Shown one piece after another: positions 18,397 to 26,096 of a DNA stretch of 54,876 bases (its first letter is position 1; every line of letters starts with the position of its first letter). The stretch comes from Streptomyces oryzae (lineage in GTDB: Bacteria > Actinomycetota > Actinomycetes > Streptomycetales > Streptomycetaceae). Made by a program: the position numbers and the translations under genes. The DNA lies in assembly GCF_017676365.1 (NCBI RefSeq), contig NZ_JADKMA010000021.1, positions 1 through 54,876 of the forward strand, written 5' to 3'. The notes under the pieces are model-generated. The model ran no database searches. It saw only the letters and a program-made list of their open reading frames with translations, and was not told the DNA's origin.

Positions 18397-18460
18397 TTCC
18401 TGGTTGGGAGGAACCAGGGGTCCGGCCGCTGCTTTGGTCGGTTCGTGACCGGACCCCTGG
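18397..18460 (-). promoter_or_regulatory. Leader hairpin copy 2, before tra
   Basis: Minus strand: a perfect 12-bp stem (18460-18449 with 18425-18414; arms CCAGGGGTCCGG) and a 23-nt loop containing AACCGACCAAA. The box CTCCCAACCAGGAA ends at 18397, just before the tra ribosome site. The stem sequence differs from copies 1 and 3 while the loop and the 3' box are kept, which points to selection on RNA structure plus those two short motifs. Confidence 0.65.
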
Positions 18461-18487
18461 GCTCACTGGGGGTGTGGTGGCCAGCTC

Positions 18488-19507
18488 TCAGGCCACACCT
18501 TGGAGTTCGCGCATGCGCGCGCTGATCCAGCCGACGGACCAGCCGGTGCGCTCCGCGAGCTGTCGCACGGTGTGATCCGGGTTGGCGGTACGGATGGCCT
18601 CCAAGGCCTCCTCCTCGCTCAGCTTCGCGGGCGCATTGCCGCGCTTCGGCGATGACTGCTTGTCCGCTGGGCCGGGCTGCGGCTGGCGTTCCCGAGTGGC
18701 GTGCCCTGCGTGTTCATGAACGGAGCGCTGTTGCTTGGGCTGTTCACGCCGCTGGCGCTCCTGCTGTTCACGGCGCTCGCGGTCGGCCCGTTCGCGCGCC
18801 TCGCGGGCCAGCTCGAACTCTCGCTGTTCACGCCGCTCGCGCTCCTCGCGCTCCGCTTCCAAGCGGCGAAGCCGCTCTTCGTGCTCACGCTGCTCGCGAC
18901 GCTCGGCAGCTTCCCGCTCGGCGCGCTGCTGTTCCAACTGGGCGGCGTGCTCACGGGCCTCCCGCTCACGGCGCTCGGCAGCTTCGCGCTGCTGTTCACG
19001 CTCCTCACGCGCCAGACGCGCCTGTTCATCGCGCTCGGCTCTTGCGCGCTCGGCCTGTTCACGCTGCTCACGCTCGATGCGTTCAAGCGCCGCAGCGATC
19101 GCGCGCCGGTAGGCCAGCCCTGCCTCGGCGGTGACGATCAACAGGGTTGGCGCGACCGCGTGAACAGCCACGCCGACCAGGTCGCCATGAAGCGCCGAGT
19201 CGCCGATGTTGAGGGCGAGGGTCATGACGCCGGTCAGCCAGCGCAGCACGGTCGGCCAGGGTCCGGCGGAGCCGCCGAGGCGGGCAACGGTGGAGTCGAG
19301 ACGTACGACAATCACGACCGCCGCGTCGACCACCAACGGCAGTACCGGCGCCGTCGGCTCCCACCCATCCGGGGTCACGCTGCGAACGAGCGGCGTGACG
19401 GTCAGAACGGAGTAGAGGATCGCGCCGAAGGTGATGCTCCACGTGCCGGCCGACAGCGTTCGCTCGGCGGAACGGATCTGGCTCGCGCTCATGGTGGAGA
19501 GCCGCAC
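18488..19507 (-). CDS. DUF2637/SpdB-like membrane protein with long coiled coil
   Basis: A 339-residue protein. The N-terminal half has four hydrophobic segments (about residues 20-155) with the DUF2637-like pattern, including VTPLVRSVTP and TALLIVTAEAGLAYR-like stretches. Residues ~160-270 are an extended Glu/Arg/Gln coiled coil of repeated REER/REQRE units. The C-terminal 50 residues hold a helix-turn-helix (LSEEEALEAIRTANPDHTVR, then LAERTGWSVGWISARMREL). Membrane anchor, coil and DNA-binding tip fit a DNA-tethering Spd protein in the transfer operon. GTG 19507 follows AGGAG at five bases; a TTG at 19546 overlapping the previous stop is the alternative. Confidence 0.75.
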   Translation of the reverse strand: MRLSTMSASQIRSAERTLSAGTWSITFGAILYSVLTVTPLVRSVTPDGWEPTAPVLPLVVDAAVVIVVRLDSTVARLGGSAGPWPTVLRWLTGVMTLALNIGDSALHGDLVGVAVHAVAPTLLIVTAEAGLAYRRAIAAALERIEREQREQAERARAERDEQARLAREEREQQREAAERREREAREHAAQLEQQRAEREAAERREQREHEERLRRLEAEREERERREQREFELAREARERADRERREQQERQRREQPKQQRSVHEHAGHATRERQPQPGPADKQSSPKRGNAPAKLSEEEALEAIRTANPDHTVRQLAERTGWSVGWISARMRELQGVA

Positions 19508-19542
19508 GCCAGCTCCTGTCCGGTGCGGTCCAGAAGCCGTAC

Positions 19543-19821
19543 TCAAGCCGCCTCACCGCTCAGCAGCGCACCGACAGAGCGGACGGTCGAGGGACCCGAG
19601 ACCATCGCTGCCAGTCCCTCGGCGACGAGCGCCGTGACTCGGTCGTACAGCTCAGGCTCTTCGGCAAGGATGTCGCGCGCTGCGTCCAGGCGAGCCGCGC
19701 GCTCCTCGCCACTCTCGTCTGACACGCCGAGCCACAGCTCCAGCGGCGTGCCGAGCGCCAGCTCCAAGGCGTCGTTCTCGGTGACGACCTCATGGCCGGC
19801 GATGAAGGACTTCATGGTCAT
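19543..19821 (-). CDS. Hypothetical acidic protein, 92 aa
   Basis: ATG 19821 lies after leader hairpin copy 3 and AGGAG. The protein is acidic and helical (DESGEERAARLDAARDILAE, then LYDRVTALVAEGLAAMV) with no membrane segment or known motif. Its stop lies inside the possible TTGA overlap with the DUF2637 gene. Coupling to Spd- and Tra-type genes suggests a transfer accessory, but the function is unknown. Confidence 0.65.
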   Translation of the reverse strand: MTMKSFIAGHEVVTENDALELALGTPLELWLGVSDESGEERAARLDAARDILAEEPELYDRVTALVAEGLAAMVSGPSTVRSVGALLSGEAA

Positions 19822-19836
19822 GATCCGGACTCCTGC

Positions 19837-19899
19837 TTCCTGGTTGGGATAGGGAGACAGCGACGGCGGGCGCTACTTGGTCGGGAGTGCCGCCGTCAC
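19837..19899 (-). promoter_or_regulatory. Leader hairpin copy 3, before the 92-aa gene
   Basis: Minus strand: an 8-bp perfect stem (19897-19890 with 19869-19862), extendable past one mismatch. The 20-nt loop, read as CACTCCCGACCAAG on the minus strand, is almost the same as in copy 1. The box GTCTCCCTATCCCAACCAGG (19858-19839) shared with copy 1 follows, then the ribosome site. Confidence 0.65.
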
Positions 19900-19920
19900 C
19901 TGCTGCTGAGCGCGCGCAGG

Positions 19921-20274
19921 TCAGACGCGAATGCGCCGAGGACGCAGAAAAAGGCCGGTCAGCCCGGAGATGACGGTCACGGTGGAGGCGAAGGTGACCG
20001 ACGCGATAAGGAACATGCCCCCGCCGAGCTGAGCGACGGCGGTACCCATGACGACGCCGATGACCAGCCCAACCGCGATGAAGCAGAGGTTGGCGACGTC
20101 TAGCGTCGGCGTCCGTGGCTTGACCGCACGCGCCACCATCTCGACGTTCGCCGAGGGCACCGGGCGAACCGTGTCGTTGAGCCGCAACAGCACCACCCCG
20201 GAGGCCATGCCGGCGACCGTGCCCAAAGCGTCGTCCTGGCGGTCGCGGACGACGTCACCAATGGCGAGCAACAT
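19921..20274 (-). CDS. Small two-helix membrane protein, head of the transfer operon
   Basis: A 117-residue protein. Residues 1-45 are a soluble beta-rich domain (MLLAIGDVVRDRQ, then GVVLLRLNDTVRPVP) and residues ~58-110 two transmembrane helices separated by a glycine-rich turn, ending in a basic tail. ATG 20274 is preceded by AGGAGAA at a good distance; the open frame extends 34 codons further but without a ribosome site. It is the first gene of the leftward module and divergent from the GntR gene. No family is recognised. Confidence 0.7.
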   Translation of the reverse strand: MLLAIGDVVRDRQDDALGTVAGMASGVVLLRLNDTVRPVPSANVEMVARAVKPRTPTLDVANLCFIAVGLVIGVVMGTAVAQLGGGMFLIASVTFASTVTVISGLTGLFLRPRRIRV

Positions 20275-20400
20275 GATCGTTCTCCTTCCGAGTCGGGGAG
20301 CCAGGAATCCCCTGGCTGCGAACCGCTCGTCACAGACGAGTGGTCGTGACCCGCGACGCCGCAGCTCAGGCGGCATCGCGGACCAAAATCACTCGGCTTG

Positions 20401-20430
20401 GACACACTGTTGAGTTCTCAAAGAACGGCC
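20401..20430 (-). promoter_or_regulatory. rRNA-leader-like boxA sequence upstream of the transfer operon
   Basis: On the minus strand the untranslated leader contains GTTCTTTGAGAACTCAACAG, which resembles the boxA/antitermination region of actinobacterial rRNA leaders and contains TTGAG/CTCAA arms. It lies about 130 bases before ATG 20274. An antitermination role for the long leftward transcript is inferred. Confidence 0.4.
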
Positions 20431-20475
20431 GCTTCCTTCGGGCCCCTTTCACCGGGCCCTCCGGGCGGTTCCAGC

Positions 20476-20499
20476 ACGTGACAGCTTGTGCTGTCACGT
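20476..20499. promoter_or_regulatory. 24-bp operator-like inverted repeat between divergent operons
   Basis: ACGTGACAG (20476-20484), six bases, CTGTCACGT (20491-20499): a perfect 9-bp dyad, 68 bp before the GntR start and about 200 bp before the divergent operon's ATG. It is well placed for a dimeric regulator, most simply the adjacent GntR protein, controlling both directions. Confidence 0.65.
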
Positions 20500-20566
20500 T
20501 ACATTGCGCAAGCCCCTTGAGGCGCTTTTCGTGCTGGTACGTGTTAGCGGTGGGTAGGCTCGGAGT

Positions 20567-20926
20567 GTGACGAGAGCTGAGAACGACCCCAGAGCACCCT
20601 TCGAGCAACTAGCCGATGACCTGCGGGAACGGATCAAGAGCGGTGCGATCGCGCCCGGGGAAAAACTGCCTTCCGTGCGGAAGCTGGCCGAGGAGTCCGG
20701 CTTCGTTCCGGTGACGGTTCAGAAGTCCCTCAGCCTCCTTCGCAGTGAAGGGTGGATCTTCACCACGGGGCGCGGGAGCTTCGCCTATGACCCCGAGTCG
20801 CCGTACAGCCCCACTGCTTCGCCGGTCACTGCTGAACAGTTCGCCGAACTCAAGGCTCAGGTCTCGGAGTTGTCCAAGCGGCTCCAGGCCCTCGAAGAGC
20901 AACAGGCCGACCGCGCCGACTCGTAG
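20567..20926 (+). CDS. Short GntR-family (YtrA-like) transcriptional regulator
   Basis: A 119-residue regulator. Residues ~10-80 form the GntR winged helix (PFEQLADDLRERIKSGAIAPG, KLPSVRKLAEESGF, TVQKSLSLLRSEGW), and the tail (about 90-118) is a coiled-coil dimerisation segment (FAELKAQVSELSKRLQALEE). There is no effector domain, so the size matches the short YtrA-type group. GTG 20567 has only a weak ribosome site. Divergence from the transfer operon across a strong dyad suggests it represses transfer and itself, like KorSA or KorA in function, though those are longer proteins. Confidence 0.85.
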   Translation: MTRAENDPRAPFEQLADDLRERIKSGAIAPGEKLPSVRKLAEESGFVPVTVQKSLSLLRSEGWIFTTGRGSFAYDPESPYSPTASPVTAEQFAELKAQVSELSKRLQALEEQQADRADS

Positions 20927-21090
20927 CATCCTCACCTCCTCTCCTCCCGTCCTTGTCGCTGCGGTGAGCACTCAGCGTCGATAGGCTGTGTGCTGCTTGT
21001 GCATCTGTTGTACGGCTGCTGGCGGGCCGTCAAAAGACTGTCCATGTGGCCTCGATGGAGCTGCCACGAAGGACACAAGGGGGAGTCGCT

Positions 21091-22515
21091 GTGGGACAGA
21101 AGCCCAAAGCGCTGACGCCGGAGGCAGGGCCTCAGCACGAGTTGGGCGCGGAGATGCGCGAGTGGCGCAACCATCGAGGCCGCTCGCTCGGCAAACTGAG
21201 CGCCCGGATCAACTACAGCCCCAGCTACATGGCCCGAGTGGAGCGCGGGGACCAAGCCGCCTCGGCCGACCTGGTGACGGCCTACGACCACGAACTTCGC
21301 GCCGAGGGCGCACTGATTCGCAAGTACAGGCGTATTCAAGCCGCAGCTTCATCAAGCTGTGAGACACGTGACCAACCCCGTGACCATGTGTCCTATCAGG
21401 GCCCTGATGTGTCCAACACCTCTGTCCTTCTGGAGGACAGCTCAGCGGGTGAGGCAACGTCGTCGGAGGGGATTTCCGTCCCTGCCCGCACCGACGACGG
21501 AAGGATCATCTTCGTGTCGATATCGCGCCGAGCGCTGCTCGGCACCCTCGGCACTGCGGCGGCAGCCGCCGCACTCTCGGATGCTCCGGCTGCCGCCAAT
21601 TCGCCGACACCTGGGACGTTGCCCGCCATGAACCCGATCGAGCACCTACAGGCCACACGTCGCGTGCTGATCGACAACGACAACATGTTCGGGCCGTACC
21701 AGAGCATCCCGATCGTTGAGCGGCAGATGGCAGCCATGAGGTCGCTGCGGCGAGAGCTTCGGGGCGAGGACCGACGGCAGCTCCTCCAGCTCCACACGCA
21801 GTACGCCGAGCTGGCCGGCTGGTTCCACCAGGATGCGGGCAACTTCCGCGCAGCCCAGCACTGGACGCGCGAAGCACTGGAGCTCTCTCACCTGACCGGG
21901 GACGCTGAGCTCACCACCTTCATCCTCGCGCGCCGCAGCCAGCTCGCCGGCGACATGCGCGACCCCATCGAGGCCCTGGACGTGGCGGAAGCCGCCGAAG
22001 ATCGCGCGGAGCCTGGCAGCCGTCTCGCCGCCGTGGCCGCGACCTACGGCGCCCATGGGTACGCGCTCCAGGGCGACGCGGACGCCTGCAAGCGCGCCTA
22101 CGACCACGCCCACGAACTGCGTGAGTCCATGGATCCCGACCCAGCTTCCCCGTGGGGGGTCTGGCTCGACGCCGCATACATCGAGGTGCACCGGGCTCAG
22201 AGCCTCAACGTCCTCGGCGACCACCAGGCGGCCGCCGAGAGCTTCGGCCGCGCCATCACCAACCTTCCGGCCGGCTTCCACCGCGACCGGGGCGTCTACC
22301 TGGCCCGCCAGGCTGTCGCTCTAGCGGGAGCGGGTGAAGCCGAGGAGGCTGGACGCACAGGCATGCAGGCCCTCCGCATCGGCGTGGAAACCGGCTCCGG
22401 CCGCATCACGCGAGAGCTGGCCCGCCTCGATGAAGACCTCGGCAAGTGGCATAGCGTCATCACCGTGAACGAGTTCAAGGACGCCATGAGGGACGCAGTG
22501 CTCAAGCAAGCGTGA
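21091..22515 (+). CDS. XRE-type HTH regulator with TPR-like C-terminus
   Basis: A 474-residue regulator. An N-terminal XRE helix-turn-helix (about residues 18-75, with LGAEMREWRNHRGRSLGKLS and YSPSYMARVERGDQ) is followed by a disordered linker. A hydrophobic Ala-rich segment starting SRRALLGTLG comes next, and then a helical TPR-like C-terminal half (about 190-460). This layout is common in Streptomyces regulators of mobile elements and development. GTG 21091 is five bases after GGGGGAG; the frame extends 15 codons upstream without a better site. It precedes the reductase/deaminase pair on the same strand, with 48 bp in between. Confidence 0.8.
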   Translation: MGQKPKALTPEAGPQHELGAEMREWRNHRGRSLGKLSARINYSPSYMARVERGDQAASADLVTAYDHELRAEGALIRKYRRIQAAASSSCETRDQPRDHVSYQGPDVSNTSVLLEDSSAGEATSSEGISVPARTDDGRIIFVSISRRALLGTLGTAAAAAALSDAPAAANSPTPGTLPAMNPIEHLQATRRVLIDNDNMFGPYQSIPIVERQMAAMRSLRRELRGEDRRQLLQLHTQYAELAGWFHQDAGNFRAAQHWTREALELSHLTGDAELTTFILARRSQLAGDMRDPIEALDVAEAAEDRAEPGSRLAAVAATYGAHGYALQGDADACKRAYDHAHELRESMDPDPASPWGVWLDAAYIEVHRAQSLNVLGDHQAAAESFGRAITNLPAGFHRDRGVYLARQAVALAGAGEAEEAGRTGMQALRIGVETGSGRITRELARLDEDLGKWHSVITVNEFKDAMRDAVLKQA

Positions 22516-22563
22516 GCCTCGTATCGTCTGCCTCAGTCCGCTCAGCCACCAAGGAGATGCCCA

Positions 22564-23247
22564 GTGCCCCGCCCGTACGTCACGCTCAGCGTCGCGACCT
22601 CGATAGACGGCTACATCGACGACACCAGCCCTTCCCGCCTCCTGCTGAGCAACGCTGACGACTTCGACCGCGTCGACCAGGTTCGCGCCGATTCCGACGC
22701 CATCCTGATCGGGGCCGGAACGATGCGGGCCGACAACCCGCGGCTGCTGGTGAACAGCGAGGAGCGACGCGCGGCGCGCGAAGCAGCCGGCAAGCCCGCG
22801 TACCCGCTCAAGGTCACGGTGACGAAGACCGGCGACCTGGAGCGTGAGCTGAAGTTCTGGCACCACGGCGGAGAGAAGGTCGCGTACACAACGGACGCCG
22901 CCGAGGACAAGCTGCGGGAGCGCTTGAAGGGCCTCGCCGACGTCGTCTCCACTGGCGAAGAACTGGACTTCGGCGCCCTCCTGGACGACCTCGGCGAGCG
23001 CGGCATCGAGCGCCTCATGGTCGAGGGCGGCGGCCAGATCCACACCGCGTTCCTCTCCCAAGACCTCGTTGACGAAATCCACCTCGCCGTTGCCCCGCTC
23101 GTCGTCGGCCAGGCCGACGCTCCCCGCTTCCTTCACCCCGCCGACTACCCCTGGGCCTCCACTCGGCGCATGACACTCGCCGAGGCCCGACCGATTGGCG
23201 ACGTGGTGTTCATGCGCTACCTGCCCAAACAGGAGAGCCGCGCATGA
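22564..23247 (+). CDS. RibD C-terminal-type (dihydrofolate reductase family) reductase
   Basis: A 227-residue NADPH-dependent reductase of the RibD_C family. Diagnostic stretches are YVTLSVATSIDGYI at the N-terminus, AILIGAGTMRADNPRLLV near residue 45, LMVEGGGQIHTAFL near 150 and APLVVGQADAPRFL near 180. RibD_C reduces the ribosyl side chain of a pyrimidine in riboflavin synthesis, and relatives act in other pathways. GTG 22564 follows AAGGAG. The stop overlaps the deaminase ATG by four bases. The pair is thus a split RibD with the domain order reversed. Whether it makes flavin or acts on another pyrimidine cannot be told. Confidence 0.85.
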   Translation: MPRPYVTLSVATSIDGYIDDTSPSRLLLSNADDFDRVDQVRADSDAILIGAGTMRADNPRLLVNSEERRAAREAAGKPAYPLKVTVTKTGDLERELKFWHHGGEKVAYTTDAAEDKLRERLKGLADVVSTGEELDFGALLDDLGERGIERLMVEGGGQIHTAFLSQDLVDEIHLAVAPLVVGQADAPRFLHPADYPWASTRRMTLAEARPIGDVVFMRYLPKQESRA

Positions 23248-23714
23248 GTGCCGAGCCGTCCGAATCCGACGAATATTGGATGAGGCGGGCCATCGAGCTG
23301 TCCCGCCTCTGTCCGCCGAGCCAGACGGCGTTCTCCGTCGGCGCGGTCATCGTGGACGCGGACGGCAACGAGATCGCGAACGGCTACTCGCGGGAGACGG
23401 GCCCGCATGTCCACGCGGAGGAGTCGGCTCTGGCAAAGCTGGCGGACGAGGATCCTCGTCTCGGCTCCGCGACGATCTACAGCACTTTGGAGCCCTGCGC
23501 AAAACGACGTTCCCGGCCGCAGACGTGCACCGAGCTGATTCTGGCTGCTGGCATTCCCCGGGTCGTCATCGCCTGGCGCGAGCCAGACCTGTTCGTGACC
23601 GACGTGGACGGAGTCGAGATTCTGCGTGGCTCGGGGGTATCGGTCCCCGAGCTGCCTCACCTGTCCCCAGCAGCTCGTGAGGTGAACGCGCACCTGCCCG
23701 GCATCGCTGGGTGA
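23244..23714 (+). CDS. CMP/dCMP deaminase-family protein (RibD N-terminal-like)
   Basis: A 156-residue zinc deaminase-like protein. The zinc/catalytic motif HAEESAL (in GPHVHAEESALAKL, about residue 56) and the second site EPCAKRRSRPQTC (about residue 84) are both present, with nine residues between the Cys ligands where RibD normally has eight. The N-terminal MRRAIELSRLCPPSQTAFSVG pattern resembles riboflavin pyrimidine deaminases. ATG 23244 overlaps the reductase stop, so the two enzymes should be made together, at the end of the regulator module. The substrate is unknown; aminopyrimidine is the best guess from the RibD partner. Confidence 0.85.
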   Translation: MSAEPSESDEYWMRRAIELSRLCPPSQTAFSVGAVIVDADGNEIANGYSRETGPHVHAEESALAKLADEDPRLGSATIYSTLEPCAKRRSRPQTCTELILAAGIPRVVIAWREPDLFVTDVDGVEILRGSGVSVPELPHLSPAAREVNAHLPGIAG

Positions 23715-24080
23715 GCGTGTGGCTAGTGGGTGCGGTGAGGTCGCCGGGGGCTTGCGGGCGTCATATGACGAGGCGTCAGCTCGATAGGCTGCAGAAAGCA
23801 GCCTCTGACCAGGCGCAATAGCGAAGTGCAACTGGAGTATCAGCAGAGTCCAGATACCGGCACAAATGTCTGCTGGCATCGAACAACTCCTCGAATTCGG
23901 GAAGACCGCCTTCGAATCGTCCGACGGCCTGCAGTCCAACTGTCCGTATGTCCATACGGGGCGTCCGTGAAGGTTCACGCCGCAGGTCAGATGGGGCCGC
24001 GTAACGCCGATGAACGGTGGCGTCTGTCAGTGCGCTGGACAAAGGCTAGGACAACGAACGCCTCAGAACGAGGTCTCAAC
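23715..24080. other. Gene-poor stretch between the deaminase and a zinc-ribbon gene
   Basis: Apart from the hairpin at 23786-23804 I see only a 34-codon frame at 23866-23970 (+), starting MSAGIEQLLEFGKTAFESSD, with no clear ribosome site, followed by a near-repeat of GTCCGTATG and GTCCATACG. Codon bias elsewhere is not coding-like. The stretch may contain decayed genes. Confidence 0.4.
23786..23804 (+). terminator. Hairpin after the reductase/deaminase genes
   Basis: AGGCTGC (23786-23792), loop AGAAA, GCAGCCT (23798-23804): a perfect 7-bp stem 72 bp after the deaminase stop. There is no T-tract. Confidence 0.5.
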
Positions 24081-24374
24081 TCAGACGCGAGGAACGACGC
24101 CGACGAACTCCGCCCCCTTGTGGTTGCCCATGATGAAGGCGAAGCCATGTCCATTGCTGCACGTGAGGTCGACGCGCACGTACCCGCCACGGGTCCCCAA
24201 CGGGCTCTCGTAGGAGTCTCGGTCAGGCTGCACGGTCACCGCCTCATGGTCACTACCTACGTCAGCTTGTTCCACCTCCTCGTTGCCGCAGGCCGGGCAA
24301 TTGAGTTGCCATTGCGTCGACGAACCACCGGCGCTTCCCGCCGGTACCAAGATCTCCGCGTGAGACATGGCCAT
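24081..24374 (-). CDS. Hypothetical zinc-ribbon protein, 97 aa
   Basis: ATG 24374 is seven bases after GGAGG. The protein has a knuckle CPACGN around residue 26 and CSNGH around residue 73, which could form one zinc site. Between them is a polar stretch, DRDSYESPLGTRGGYVRVDL. No membrane segment was seen. It is typical of small Streptomyces proteins of unknown function; here it is cargo between the transfer/regulatory module and the right-hand genes. The longer frame starting at 24551 lacks a ribosome site. Confidence 0.65.
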   Translation of the reverse strand: MAMSHAEILVPAGSAGGSSTQWQLNCPACGNEEVEQADVGSDHEAVTVQPDRDSYESPLGTRGGYVRVDLTCSNGHGFAFIMGNHKGAEFVGVVPRV

Positions 24375-24408
24375 TGCGCGTCCTCCATTGTAAGTAGGCC
24401 GTGCCCCA

Positions 24409-24600
24409 TTACACCGGATGCTGGGGCATTCCGACGAGCGATCGCTTGATCTCATCGGGTGAGGATCGTGTGGACTCACGCAGGTGGCGGCCGTCGTGTA
24501 TACGTGCGTCGGGCGAGAAGAGGAACCGAGTCCAAGCAACTCGCTTTGCAAGTTTGTCCGCGCTGGTCTCGGTGTGGTCCAGTGTCAGTTCATTGACCAT
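24409..24600 (-). CDS. Possible small hypothetical protein, 63 aa
   Basis: A frame starting MVNELTLDHTETSADKLAKR and ending in PQHPV. The composition looks protein-like (AWTRFLFSPDARIHDGRHLR), but no ribosome site is visible before ATG 24600 and no family is recognised. It may be a remnant. The rest of the gap 24375-24683 shows nothing else except lower G+C towards its right end. Confidence 0.3.
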   Translation of the reverse strand: MVNELTLDHTETSADKLAKRVAWTRFLFSPDARIHDGRHLRESTRSSPDEIKRSLVGMPQHPV

Positions 24601-24683
24601 CTGGCTTGGAGCTAACGACGGCTCTCACTGTGACAATGATCTCGGGTTTTTGGAATGGCACGGGCTCGGGCATGATTCCTCGC

Positions 24684-25229
24684 ATGGACCAGGGAACGGC
24701 GGCAGTACTCGGAGCATGCGTCGGTATGGTTGGGACTCTAGGTGCAGCTGTGTCGGCATATGTGGCGGCTCGACATCAGGTGCGCGAGCAAGGCAAGACT
24801 GAGCACAAGAAGACAATTCGTGCGGAACGCCGAGAGGCTTATCGCGGCTTCCTCATGGAAGTTTCAAGGTTTGAGCGGAATGTCGACCTCGCAAGGCTCG
24901 GATTGATCCGCCTTCAACTGGATGGGGCCGCTCCGGAAGTATGGGTCGAGAAATTCAGTGAAACTGACGACTTGAGTGATCAAATAAAAGAGCTGAAAGT
25001 TCAGTCCACTGACCTTCTGTTGGCTGGGCCAATAGAGTTGGCAATTCAAGCTGGTCCAGTCATTGACGCCCTAAACGATGAATTCGAGTGCCTCCACTCG
25101 GCAATATGTGGATATTCATGGGGGCGAGAGGAAGAGGAGGAATACAAGCAAGTCCGAGAAGTAGCAAGCCAGGCGATTACGAAATTGGGGGCGCTCGCAT
25201 CACAGATCCTAAACATGGATCTTGTTTAG
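24684..25229 (+). CDS. Hypothetical single-pass membrane protein, low G+C
   Basis: A 181-residue protein. Residues ~5-28 are a hydrophobic helix (TAAVLGACVGMVGTLGAAVSA) followed by HQVREQGKTEHKKTIRAERR and a long helical, mostly acidic domain. The membrane anchor plus cytoplasmic coiled helix is common among Streptomyces proteins of unknown function. A/T-ending codons are frequent (for example around 24950-25080), unlike the neighbours, so the gene was probably acquired separately. The start is uncertain: ATG 24672 and TTG 24606 are in the same frame and none has a clear ribosome site. Confidence 0.6.
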   Translation: MDQGTAAVLGACVGMVGTLGAAVSAYVAARHQVREQGKTEHKKTIRAERREAYRGFLMEVSRFERNVDLARLGLIRLQLDGAAPEVWVEKFSETDDLSDQIKELKVQSTDLLLAGPIELAIQAGPVIDALNDEFECLHSAICGYSWGREEEEEYKQVREVASQAITKLGALASQILNMDLV

Positions 25230-25329
25230 CACTCCGGTTGCACTTCTGGCACGGCTGGGAAGGGGAGTGCCGCCCAGCGCCACATCTCGGACAGGGTGTT
25301 GGCTGCCACGCTTTCCCCTCAAGCCCCCC

Positions 25330-26091
25330 TCAGTCTCCGGGGCTTATCTCCAACTCGTAGACAATCTCCGCGCGTGCGGCCGGTACGACGATGTCGGCAG
25401 TCTCAACCGGCCGCCCGTCCTCGGAGTAGTACGTCCGTTCAATGCGCGTGACGAGAGCTCCGCGCGGAATGCCGAGCATCTGCGCTTCCCGGGCTGACGC
25501 TTCGCCGGGTTCCGGCTGCTCGACGGCGCGGCTCACTTCGACGCCGATCAAGGCCATGCGCTCCACCACGCCACGGCCCGCATGTGGGCCGCCTTCCGGG
25601 AGCACGATGATCGTGCCACCCGTGATGCTCAGCGGTTCCCAGCTGGTCGAGAGCTGTACCGGCTTGCCCTCAGCCAGGAACTCGTAATCCGTACGGACGC
25701 AGAGGTCACCCTCAGTCAATCGGAGACGGGCGGCGATGCCGGGTGGCGCCGGCACCTTGGCCTCGCTCTGGGCCTCCCAGGTTCCTGTCTTCCCGAGGTC
25801 GGCCATGTCCGCCCGGAAGGGTGAGCCGTCCCGCCGTGCGCGTCGGAGCGAGCGGACCATGCGCAAGCGCTCACGCGGTTCGGCGACATAGGTGCCCGAG
25901 CCAGCACGGCCTTCCAAGAGGCCCTGAGAGATCGGCAGTTCTTGAGCGCGACGAACAACAGCGTCGCCGACGCCGTAGTCAGCAGCGAGACGCGCCCGAG
26001 ACGGCAGCCGCTGACCCGGCGACCACTCGCCGTCCGAGATGCGGCGCCGGAGCAGGTCAGCGATGTGGAGATAGGGCGGCTGCTCAGGCAT
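25330..26091 (-). CDS. GntR/UTRA (HutC-type) transcriptional repressor
   Basis: A 253-residue regulator. The N-terminal GntR winged helix covers about residues 8-70 (IADLLRRRISDGEWSPGQRL, then RARLAADYGV). The C-terminal UTRA effector domain covers about residues 95-245 and ends in the usual ERTYYSEDGRPVETADIVVPA strand. Plasmid regulators KorSA, KorA and TraR of Streptomyces belong to this group, so it may repress transfer. Alternatively it may only control the small divergent operon beside it. The palindrome CTAGATATCTAG lies about 30 bp upstream of the start. No strong ribosome site precedes ATG 26091. Confidence 0.88.
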   Translation of the reverse strand: MPEQPPYLHIADLLRRRISDGEWSPGQRLPSRARLAADYGVGDAVVRRAQELPISQGLLEGRAGSGTYVAEPRERLRMVRSLRRARRDGSPFRADMADLGKTGTWEAQSEAKVPAPPGIAARLRLTEGDLCVRTDYEFLAEGKPVQLSTSWEPLSITGGTIIVLPEGGPHAGRGVVERMALIGVEVSRAVEQPEPGEASAREAQMLGIPRGALVTRIERTYYSEDGRPVETADIVVPAARAEIVYELEISPGD

Positions 26092-26096
26092 GTGGA

